This document shows positions 33,135 to 38,919 of a DNA stretch of 38,919 nt, one piece after another (positions within the stretch are counted from its first letter, which is position 1; each line of letters starts with the position of its first letter). Origin of the DNA: Candidatus Peregrinibacteria bacterium (lineage in GTDB: Bacteria; Patescibacteriota; Gracilibacteria; UM-FILTER-43-11). A program made the translations under genes and the position numbers. The stretch lies in contig JAFGCR010000042.1 in assembly GCA_016932495.1 (NCBI GenBank), positions 1 through 38,919 of the forward strand, in the 5' to 3' direction. Under the pieces are notes generated by a model. That model saw only the letters and a program-made list of their open reading frames with translations, ran no database searches and had not been told where the DNA came from.

Positions 33135-33263
33135 ACTAAAAATCCGAATATCGAAATCCGAAATACTATCAAATATCCAAAATCCGAATTCACAAAATGT
33201 TTTGAACATTGAGTATTTAAGTTTAGAATTTGTTTCGGATTTCGAATTTCGTATTTCGAGTTT
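33135..33263. repeat. Palindrome of TTTCGGATTTCG words
   Basis: Left arm 33135-33191 and right arm 33213-33263 are imperfectly complementary; the core CGAAATCCGAAA (33152-33163) and TTTCGGATTTCG (33233-33244) pair perfectly. It fills the space between the divergent DUF1003 and EndoQ genes and gives a false 24-codon extension of the EndoQ frame. The same words occur in the tandem repeat at 18623-18710. Confidence 0.8.
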
Positions 33264-33273
33264 ATTAAAAAGT

Positions 33274-34548
33274 ATGTTTATCGCCGACTTACACATCCAT
33301 TCCAAGTACTCCAGAGCCTGCAGTAAAAATCTGGATCTTCCGCATATCCACGCCTGGTGCCAGCTGAAGGGGATCGATATGGTGGCCACCGCGGACTTCA
33401 CGTATCCTGCCTGGTTTAAAGACCTGCATGAACAATTGGAAGAAACGGATAAGGGTGTGTTTGAGCTAAAAAAAGAATTCACGGAACAGCATGAAGTGCT
33501 CATCCCGGATTCCTGTAAACGGCCGGTGCGGTTCGTTCTGAGCACGGAACTCAGCCTGATCTACAAAAAAGGAGACAGGTGCCGGAAAGTGCATCACGTG
33601 GTGCTGGCACCGGACCTGAAAACCGTGGCGAAGATCAATGTGGAACTGGATAAACGGGGGAATATCAAATCAGACGGGCGGCCGATCCTGGGGCTGGACA
33701 GCAAGGAGCTTTTAAAAATCCTTCTGGATATTTCGCAGGATATCGAACTCATCCCCGCCCATGTATGGACGCCCCATTTCGCCATCTTCGGTTCCCAATC
33801 CGGCTTTGACAGTGTGGAAGAGTGTTTTGAGGAATTGTCAGATCACATCCACGCGCTGGAAACCGGCCTTTCTTCCGATCCGCCCATGAACTGGCGGCTC
33901 AGCCGGAATGATAAATATGTTTTGGTTTCAAACAGCGACGCTCACTCCCCCCAAAAACTGGGGCGCGAGGCCATTGTGTTTGATTGTGATATGAATTACC
34001 CGGCTATTTTAAATGCTCTCCGGCATGACCATAAAAAGGTAGCGGGGACTATTGAGTTCTTCCCGGAGGAAGGCAAATACCACGCGGACGGCCTGCGGGC
34101 TGAAAACCTGTGCCTCACGCCGGAAGAGACCAAAAAATACGATTATCTTTCCCCGAAAACCGGCAAAAAGATCACGGTGGGCGTTTTACACCGTATCAGT
34201 AAACTGGCCGACCGGAAGATGGGCGAAAAGCCGACAACAGCCCGCGGAGTATGGTATGTCATTCCGCTGACAGAAATCATTTCCGAAATACTCCAGGTAG
34301 GGCCATGCAGTAAAAAAGTAGATGAACTGTATCGGCATCTGCTTCAGAAGATCGGTCCGGAATTTTACATCCTGAAAGACGCGCCGGTTAAAGACATCAA
34401 AGCCGTGCATGAAATGGTGGGAGAAGCGGTTTCCCGGATGAGGAACGGCAAGACCATCATCCAGCCGGGTTATGATGGGGAGTATGGTATAATTAAGCTC
34501 TTCCGTGAGGAAGAATTATTATCCAAAGACCAATTAACTTTGCTCTAG
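33274..34548 (+). CDS. Endonuclease Q family PHP nuclease
   Basis: This 424-residue protein belongs to the PHP-domain family that includes endonuclease Q, which nicks DNA 5' to deaminated bases and abasic sites. It begins MFIADLHIHSKYS with metal ligands D5, H7 and H9. Other family blocks are LSTELSLIYKKG, SDGRPILGLDS, LIPAHVWTPHF, ALETGLSSDPPMNWR and SNSDAHSPQKLGREA. The segment that usually carries a CPxCG zinc finger before LTVGVLHR reads LSPKTGKKI, so those cysteines are missing. The start at 33274 is chosen because the upstream 24 codons are encoded by a palindromic repeat. The UvrD-like gene starts one base after its stop, so the two are coupled. Confidence 0.88.
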   Translation: MFIADLHIHSKYSRACSKNLDLPHIHAWCQLKGIDMVATADFTYPAWFKDLHEQLEETDKGVFELKKEFTEQHEVLIPDSCKRPVRFVLSTELSLIYKKGDRCRKVHHVVLAPDLKTVAKINVELDKRGNIKSDGRPILGLDSKELLKILLDISQDIELIPAHVWTPHFAIFGSQSGFDSVEECFEELSDHIHALETGLSSDPPMNWRLSRNDKYVLVSNSDAHSPQKLGREAIVFDCDMNYPAILNALRHDHKKVAGTIEFFPEEGKYHADGLRAENLCLTPEETKKYDYLSPKTGKKITVGVLHRISKLADRKMGEKPTTARGVWYVIPLTEIISEILQVGPCSKKVDELYRHLLQKIGPEFYILKDAPVKDIKAVHEMVGEAVSRMRNGKTIIQPGYDGEYGIIKLFREEELLSKDQLTLL

Positions 34549-34549
34549 C

Positions 34550-36268
34550 ATGCTTAATCTGGAACAGCAGCAGGCCGTCAAAATGACCGACGGTCCGGTC
34601 CGGATCATTGCGGGCGCGGGGACGGGCAAAACCCACACGCTGATTTCGCGCATCGCCTATTTGATCGAAGAAAAAAAAGCTGACCCGCGGAAGATCCTCG
34701 CGCTGACATTTACAAATAAGGCGGCCCATGAACTGAACGAACGTCTGCAGAAAAAAGACCTGCCCCTCGTCAATGCCATGACCTTCCACGCCCTGGCCGC
34801 GCGGTTACTGCGGCAGTTCTGGAATCCTGATTTCAGAATCCTGACCTCGAAAGAACAGGAGGAGATATTAAAAAAAATCATTGGTGAACGGGACGACTGG
34901 AAAGAAATTATTACAAAAATTGACCAAATCCGTAATAAATCTGAAGGCCGGAATGATCATCCCGGCATGAATGAAATGATTGATAAATACCACCAGCGTC
35001 TCGCCGACCAGAACGCACTCGATTTTACCGACCTTCTCACCACACTCCTCCGGATATGGGATGAAAACGCGGACATACTCATAAAATGTCAATCGCTTTA
35101 TAATTACCTGATGGTGGATGAATATCAGGATGTAAACGCGCTCCAGATCGAAATCATGCGCCGGCTCGCCGAACCGCACCGCAATCTGTGCGTGGTGGGC
35201 GATCCGGATCAGACCATTTATTCGTGGCGCGGTTCACAGGCACAAAGTATGGCGGATTTCGAAAATCTTTATCCGGATACGGTATCTATCACCCTTACTA
35301 AGAACTACCGCAATCCGCCCGCCCTTTTAAAAGGCGCGGAAAAACTGATTTCCGAAAACCCGGGCCGGATCAAAAAAGAGCTTCAGCCTGTCAGCGCTAA
35401 AACAAAAGGGACCACTTTGTGGGAAAGCGACACGGATTTTCATCGGTCGGAAATCCTGTTTCATCTGCTGGAAAAATGGATCGGCAGTCACAGCGCCATG
35501 CACCTGGCTGATCAGCTGGATGTGGACCGTGAGGAGGACTGCAGAAAACTGAGCGACATCGCCATCCTGTACCGAACGCAAGGAGAAGGAAAAAGACTAT
35601 ACGCCGACCTGTCAAAACGCGGTTACCCCTGCCAGCTGTCCGCCCCGGAATCGTTCTGGCAGAAAAAAGTGATTGTGGATTTTCTGGAAGGCCTGGACAA
35701 CCTGCGCCAGTGGTCAGCCATTGAAAACGACCGGAAATTCAGCAAATGGCTGCGGGAGAAGATCACAAAATTCATCGAAGCTGAAGAACTCACCAAAGCT
35801 CAGATAAATCGGCTCAGCCACCTGATCTCTTACGCCATGGCACTGGACCATCTGCCAGTGAATGAGGCGTTAATACAATTTCTGGACGAGGCAAAACTCC
35901 AGCAGGAAACGGATAACCTGATACAGGCTGACCGCATCAGTATGCTGACCCTGCACGCGGCCAAAGGGCTGGAATTCCCGATCGTCCTCATCATAGGGCT
36001 GGAAGAAGGCAATCTGCCTCATAAAAAAGGAAAAGACGACCCGTACTGGCCGACCGAAGAGCGCCGCCTGATGTATGTGGGCATGACGCGCGCGACGGAA
36101 GAACTCCATCTTTTCCGTAAGCGGAAAAAAGAAGACCGGAATCTGGAACCCTCACGGTTTTTGGAGGAAATCGGCAGCGAAAACATGGTCCCGGGCGCCA
36201 TGCCGGAAGTGAAGATCGAGCAGATCCGCAAGCGCGAGATCAAAAAAGCGCAGATGAAGTTATTCTGA
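34550..36268 (+). CDS. UvrD/Rep-family DNA helicase
   Basis: This 572-residue superfamily 1 helicase has Walker A AGAGTGKT (K27), the Q-motif LNLEQQQAV, motif II VDEYQD (D190, E191), motif III GDPDQTIYSWRGS, motif V TLHAAKGLEFP and motif VI RRLMYVGMTRA. It is shorter than PcrA or UvrD (about 720), mainly in the 2B and C-terminal regions. It should unwind DNA 3' to 5' during repair. It starts one base after the EndoQ-type gene, which suggests that the nicked strand is unwound by this helicase. Its last nine bases overlap the stop of a convergent gene. Confidence 0.94.
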   Translation: MLNLEQQQAVKMTDGPVRIIAGAGTGKTHTLISRIAYLIEEKKADPRKILALTFTNKAAHELNERLQKKDLPLVNAMTFHALAARLLRQFWNPDFRILTSKEQEEILKKIIGERDDWKEIITKIDQIRNKSEGRNDHPGMNEMIDKYHQRLADQNALDFTDLLTTLLRIWDENADILIKCQSLYNYLMVDEYQDVNALQIEIMRRLAEPHRNLCVVGDPDQTIYSWRGSQAQSMADFENLYPDTVSITLTKNYRNPPALLKGAEKLISENPGRIKKELQPVSAKTKGTTLWESDTDFHRSEILFHLLEKWIGSHSAMHLADQLDVDREEDCRKLSDIAILYRTQGEGKRLYADLSKRGYPCQLSAPESFWQKKVIVDFLEGLDNLRQWSAIENDRKFSKWLREKITKFIEAEELTKAQINRLSHLISYAMALDHLPVNEALIQFLDEAKLQQETDNLIQADRISMLTLHAAKGLEFPIVLIIGLEEGNLPHKKGKDDPYWPTEERRLMYVGMTRATEELHLFRKRKKEDRNLEPSRFLEEIGSENMVPGAMPEVKIEQIRKREIKKAQMKLF

Positions 36269-36511
36269 ACTCTCTAGGGCATTCCCAAAAACCTGCCGGA
36301 CCGCCTCGATGATCTCAGCGGTTTCTTCAAATTGTTCCGCGCCATTAAGGTACTGGATACCGTCTTCAAAAGACCGTCGCATAAAATCAAATTCCAATTG
36401 AGGTTTCATTTTTTTAGACATATCAGAATCCAGATCAGATTTGGTAAGCAAGTCCGCCCAATCAGAAGGGACTTCCGGTAAAATAATGTCCCCATGACGG
36501 AAAACTCGCAT
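36260..36511 (-). CDS. Hypothetical protein, 83 aa
   Basis: I do not recognise this protein. It starts MRVFRHGDIILPE, so a short beta part is followed by an acidic helical domain (about 35-80). The frame reaches a TTG at 36517, but the ATG at 36511 is the likely start, two bases after the stop of the 36514-36759 gene. The tight spacing shows the two are co-translated. The pair has the size of a toxin-antitoxin unit, but no motif supports that. It converges on the helicase gene with a 9-nt overlap. Confidence 0.65.
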   Translation of the reverse strand: MRVFRHGDIILPEVPSDWADLLTKSDLDSDMSKKMKPQLEFDFMRRSFEDGIQYLNGAEQFEETAEIIEAVRQVFGNALESSE

Positions 36512-36513
36512 AA

Positions 36514-36759
36514 TCAATCATTAAAAAGTTCAGACTCATCAATAACCCTTCCCTCCGCATTAACCCACGGGTGCCGGGGGCTTCTGCGGGCGCCTTTGAG
36601 CTGGGGCAATCTTCCGCCATCGCTTAAAATCGTCAGCACATCGTCTATTACCTGACGAGACTGGCCCAAACCGCCGGCGACTTCTTCAATAAACACAAGG
36701 ATTTTATTCTTTTCGGCTTCCTGCTCAGGAGTAAGTATTCCTATTCTTTTGCCTGTCAT
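36514..36759 (-). CDS. Hypothetical protein, 81 aa
   Basis: I do not recognise this protein. It is small and soluble: a helix (about 10-30), a second helix that could be part of a helix-turn-helix (VIDDVLTILSD, about 37-47), and a basic loop RRSPRHPW (58-65) before an acidic end. It is the first gene of a two-gene unit with the 83-aa protein and has a strong TTGACA promoter. DNA binding is possible but not shown. Confidence 0.65.
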   Translation of the reverse strand: MTGKRIGILTPEQEAEKNKILVFIEEVAGGLGQSRQVIDDVLTILSDGGRLPQLKGARRSPRHPWVNAEGRVIDESELFND

Positions 36760-36788
36760 GACTAAAGGGAGTTATTTATTAGGTTATT

Positions 36789-36817
36789 AATTTAGTATAA
36801 AAAATAAAAAATGTCAA
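36789..36817 (-). promoter_or_regulatory. Promoter of the 36759-36260 unit
   Basis: On the minus strand TTGACA (36817-36812), 17 nt, then TAAATT (36794-36789). The -35 again forms the word TATTGACA. The leader is about 25 nt. Confidence 0.72.
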
Positions 36818-36852
36818 TAACTTTATCTGGTCAAGCGTCCCCTTTTAAATAA

Positions 36853-36882
36853 TAATTAGATAGTTTTACAATTATCTAATTA
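36853..36882. promoter_or_regulatory. ArsR operator
   Basis: A perfect inverted repeat of 10-bp arms, TAATTAGATA (36853-36862) and TATCTAATTA (36873-36882), with a 10-nt gap. It ends two bases before the ArsR start codon, and a -10-like TACAAT (36867-36872) lies between the arms, so a bound dimer would block transcription: the usual autoregulation of the family. Confidence 0.8.
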
Positions 36883-36884
36883 AA

Positions 36885-37199
36885 ATGACTAAAAAAATCC
36901 AAAACTTATCATTGCTTTTCAAAGCCCTTTCTGACAAAAATCGTCTGAAAATCCTGTCCTACGTCCAAAAACGTGATTTAAAATGCAAATTGGACCAAAA
37001 GGGAAAATGTGAAGATCAGACTTGTATTAAAGACTTGCAAAAACACCTTAAGATCAGTATGCCAACGGTTTCCCATCATGTAAAAGAATTATCGGCATCG
37101 GGATTGATCGTCACTAAAAAACAGGGTCAGTGGTCATATCTCCGGATTAATTCGAAACATTTTGAAGAAATCAACACTTTCATCTCTTCATTTTATTGA
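36885..37199 (+). CDS. ArsR-family transcriptional repressor
   Basis: This 104-residue winged-helix protein follows the ArsR/SmtB layout, with a recognition helix at about 60-71 (MPTVSHHVKEL) and the wing GQWSYLRIN. Thiols C34, C42 and C47 lie in and before helix 3; C47 fits the first cysteine of the classic arsenic site CVC, but the second is missing, so the metal-binding geometry must differ. It probably represses its own operon through the palindrome at 36853-36882. The permease gene follows 28 nt downstream, and the pair forms a metal or metalloid response unit. Confidence 0.92.
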   Translation: MTKKIQNLSLLFKALSDKNRLKILSYVQKRDLKCKLDQKGKCEDQTCIKDLQKHLKISMPTVSHHVKELSASGLIVTKKQGQWSYLRINSKHFEEINTFISSFY

Positions 37200-37227
37200 G
37201 TATATATTTTCAACCTACTTTTAAAAC

Positions 37228-38181
37228 ATGCTCCAATCCATTGCCGGTTTCATCACCTTCCGCCTTTTTCATCTTCAGCCGGATACCCCCCTGGCCGTTA
37301 GTGTGAATTTCTTTTTTTACGATGTGTTTAAAATCCTGTTTTTGATCTTCACCGTCGTCACGGTCATCAATTTTATCCGGACATTTTTTGAACCGAACCA
37401 AGTCAAAGAAACGGTCGGAAAGATGCGATGGGGTCTGGGAAATATAGTGGCCGCCCTGTTCGGCGCCGTGACACCCTTCTGCTCTTGTTCTTCCATCCCG
37501 CTTTTTATCGGTTTTATAGAAGCCAGAATAGCCACCGGAATCGCCTTTTCTTTTCTGATCACCTCTCCTTTGGTAAATGAAGTGGCTTTTGTGATCATGG
37601 GCGGGTTATTCGGATGGCGTCTGGCTTTTTTATACGCGCTGTCAGGCATCGTGCTCGGCGTGATCGGCGGCCTTTTGATCGGCGCGCTTAAAATGGATAA
37701 GGAAATCATACTGGAAAACGCGAAGGAGAAAAAAAATGAAAACTATATGCCTAAAACATTTCACGGCAAACTAGCCTTCGCATTAAGAATCGGTAAAAAC
37801 ACCTTTAAAAAATTACTCCCTTACGTCATAGGGGGTGTGGGGATCGGCGCCATGATACATGGCTATGTGCCTCAGGAATTTTTTATGGAAACCGTTGGAC
37901 GTTACGAAATGTTTTCAGTCGTCATCGCGACTCTTATGGGAATTCCGATCTACGCGGGCTGTTCAACCGTCGTACCCCTCATCTTTTCAATCACGGCCAA
38001 CGGAGTCCCGCTTGGCACATCGCTCGCTTTCATGATGGCGATCGCGGGACTCTCTTTACCCGAAGCGATTATCTTAAAAAGGGTAATGCGCCTTAAATTA
38101 CTCGCCGCCTTTTTCGGTATCGTAGCAATCGGCATCATAATGGTCGGCTACCTTTTCAATACACTTTACGCGCTTCACTGA
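37228..38181 (+). CDS. ArsP/DUF318-type permease
   Basis: This 317-residue protein has about eight membrane segments and two conserved cysteine sites: TPFCSCSSIP (C85, C87) in the first half and YAGCSTVVP in the second half, the usual marks of the ArsP/YraQ permease family. Members export trivalent organoarsenicals or other soft metals. A central hydrophilic loop (about residues 155-185) is rich in Lys and Glu. It is the second gene of the ArsR operon, so expression should rise when the metal releases ArsR. The stop overlaps the convergent DUF4405 gene by 7 nt. Confidence 0.87.
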   Translation: MLQSIAGFITFRLFHLQPDTPLAVSVNFFFYDVFKILFLIFTVVTVINFIRTFFEPNQVKETVGKMRWGLGNIVAALFGAVTPFCSCSSIPLFIGFIEARIATGIAFSFLITSPLVNEVAFVIMGGLFGWRLAFLYALSGIVLGVIGGLLIGALKMDKEIILENAKEKKNENYMPKTFHGKLAFALRIGKNTFKKLLPYVIGGVGIGAMIHGYVPQEFFMETVGRYEMFSVVIATLMGIPIYAGCSTVVPLIFSITANGVPLGTSLAFMMAIAGLSLPEAIILKRVMRLKLLAAFFGIVAIGIIMVGYLFNTLYALH

Positions 38182-38438
38182 CCGGATTTCCAGAACCGCG
38201 GGATATTCTTAACCCATTTCCAGTGAACGATCAGGTGGATCAGGACAACAACTGCAAAAAACAGGCTGGCGTATAAATGGAGATCTCCCCAGTCATGGCG
38301 CGCCCAGCCCCAAAAGGTAAGGCCGGACTGCCCGCTCCTATAGGGTAAAACCAGCCACATAATAAAACCTGAAAAAAGACTGACCGCAAAAGCGGCAAAC
38401 GCCAGGATATCGATGATGATAAACCATCGTTGTTTCAT
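38175..38438 (-). CDS. DUF4405 membrane protein
   Basis: This 87-residue protein has two membrane segments (about 8-31 and 55-74). Conserved histidines lie in HDWGDLHLY and LIHLIVHW, a pattern typical of small DUF4405 proteins thought to be related to b-type cytochromes. Haem binding is possible but not shown. It overlaps the end of the permease gene and lies 22 nt after the ABM-type gene on the same strand, so the two may be co-transcribed. Confidence 0.78.
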   Translation of the reverse strand: MKQRWFIIIDILAFAAFAVSLFSGFIMWLVLPYRSGQSGLTFWGWARHDWGDLHLYASLFFAVVVLIHLIVHWKWVKNIPRFWKSGQ

Positions 38439-38460
38439 ATATTCAAAATTAAAAAATAAA

Positions 38461-38766
38461 TCAGCAAACCTTATTCGACCGTATCATATCGAGTTCAGTA
38501 AATATATTTTCTTTTGAGCAACGATGAGAAAGGGTTTCCATGAACGCCTTGGTGTAATCCGCTGCCTCATGAAAATTTTTGGCTTCCTCATTTTCGAAGC
38601 AGACAAAATGGATAAAAGAAAGCGGATCGTCCTTTTTATGGAACGATGTGTAAAAAATGGTATTGGGCTCATTGTCTTTAACCGAGCCTACAAAATCGAT
38701 CAGGGCTTGTTTCACCTCATCAAGGGCTTCTTTTTTGACCTGATAGGTGGCCATATAGTGAAGCAT
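38461..38766 (-). CDS. ABM-family (antibiotic biosynthesis monooxygenase-like) protein
   Basis: This protein of about 101 residues has a ferredoxin-like fold pattern: a first strand (HYMATYQVK), a helix (EALDEVKQALIDFV), strands TIFYTSFHK and SFIHFVCFENEEA, and a helix with HEAADYTKAFMETL. This order is that of the ABM family, which includes quinol monooxygenases and haem-degrading enzymes. The frame reaches a GTG at 38793; I chose the ATG at 38766, which fits the first strand. An ATG at 38754 is also possible. It heads the possible DUF4405 operon. Confidence 0.75.
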   Translation of the reverse strand: MLHYMATYQVKKEALDEVKQALIDFVGSVKDNEPNTIFYTSFHKKDDPLSFIHFVCFENEEAKNFHEAADYTKAFMETLSHRCSKENIFTELDMIRSNKVC

Positions 38767-38837
38767 AGTACCGATCTTAAATAATAATCCCACTCATCAT
38801 TTTAACCTCGAAATCTGAAGAAATAAATCAAAAAAAG

Positions 38838-38866
38838 TTGGTTTTTCAGCCAAAAGAACATACAAT
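38838..38866 (+). promoter_or_regulatory. Promoter of tRNA-Ser
   Basis: TTGGTT (38838-38843), 17 nt, then TACAAT (38861-38866). The tRNA starts seven bases after the -10 box. Confidence 0.6.
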
Positions 38867-38872
38867 CTCTTT

Positions 38873-38919
38873 GGAGAGTTGGCAGAGTGGTCGAATGCGG
38901 CGGTCTTGAAAACCGTTGG
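38873..38919 (+). tRNA. tRNA-Ser (TGA), 5' part
   Basis: The window ends inside this gene. GGAGAGT (acceptor), GGCAGAGTGGTCGAATGC (D-arm) and the anticodon arm CGGTC-TTGAAAA-CCG with anticodon TGA are visible. The long variable arm expected for tRNA-Ser lies beyond the window. Confidence 0.92.

Noticed and set aside
33202-33273. N-terminal 24-residue extension of the EndoQ-type protein
   Set aside because: It is encoded by the right arm of a palindromic repeat and starts at a non-ATG codon; the family begins at the MFIADLHIHS block.
1-38919. UGA read as glycine (code 25) as in some CPR groups
   Set aside because: Genes of normal length end at TGA and none needs read-through, for example the NUDIX gene, rnhB and the PKD gene.

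Overview
The window reads as one stretch of a compact bacterial chromosome, most likely from an uncultured Patescibacteria/CPR-type lineage. This placement is inference. It rests on a lone VirB4-like ATPase, a lone VirD4/TraG-like ATPase with an unusual N-terminal half, almost no Shine-Dalgarno sites, very tight convergent gene ends (four pairs share a 4-nt stop overlap) and many small lineage-specific proteins. Code 11 fits: TGA is used as a stop (for example the NUDIX gene at 6238) and no real gene needs an in-frame TGA. Base composition is about 45-50% GC, except for one gene at 27760-31299 that is far richer in GC and is the only gene with a strong Shine-Dalgarno site.

Layout. 1-1560: the end of mraY, a terminator overlapping the promoter of a GGDEF protein, and a small unknown gene. 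1811-4804: VirB4-like ATPase, Mth938-fold protein and a Janus/Ocnus (PHPT1-like) protein. 4867-7212: tRNA-Glu, tRNA-Val, superoxide dismutase, NUDIX hydrolase, a small unknown protein and RNase HII. 7345-14862: cell-surface and amino-sugar genes (Wzx-type flippase, HExxH protein, formylglutamate amidohydrolase family protein, acylphosphatase, DUF1361 protein, GlmS, RfbB). 14984-18481: two unknown helical proteins, a TyrA-PheA-ACT fusion and an SMR transporter. 18585-23065: VirD4-like ATPase, GT4 glycosyltransferase and a small membrane protein. 23097-27486: extended ribosomal protein L31, an anchored Ca-repeat/PKD surface protein and GyrA. 27760-31299: a GC-rich, cysteine-rich, SLH-like lipoprotein. 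31721-33070: DUF1003 operon. 33274-36268: an endonuclease Q-type PHP nuclease coupled to a UvrD-like helicase. 36260-36759: a two-gene unit of unknown function. 36885-38766: ArsR with its operator, an ArsP-type permease, and DUF4405 and ABM-type proteins. 38873 to the end: the 5' part of tRNA-Ser.

How the parts fit together. MraY, GlmS, RfbB, the flippase and the GT4 enzyme point to wall and surface-polysaccharide synthesis. The PKD protein and the cysteine-rich lipoprotein are exposed surface proteins. VirB4-like and VirD4-like ATPases suggest a reduced type IV secretion or DNA-transfer machine with dispersed genes. EndoQ plus helicase suggests an alternative repair route for deaminated bases.

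The least explained signal is a set of imperfect palindromes built from short repeated words in intergenic DNA (8888-9069, 18061-18160, 18516-18592, 21512-21614, 23599-23706, 33135-33263). They act as or overlap terminators, promoters and even start codons. Two of them (18061 and 21512 copies) give two unrelated genes the same 29-nt leader plus ATG. All coordinates come from reading the sequence by eye; no database search was run.
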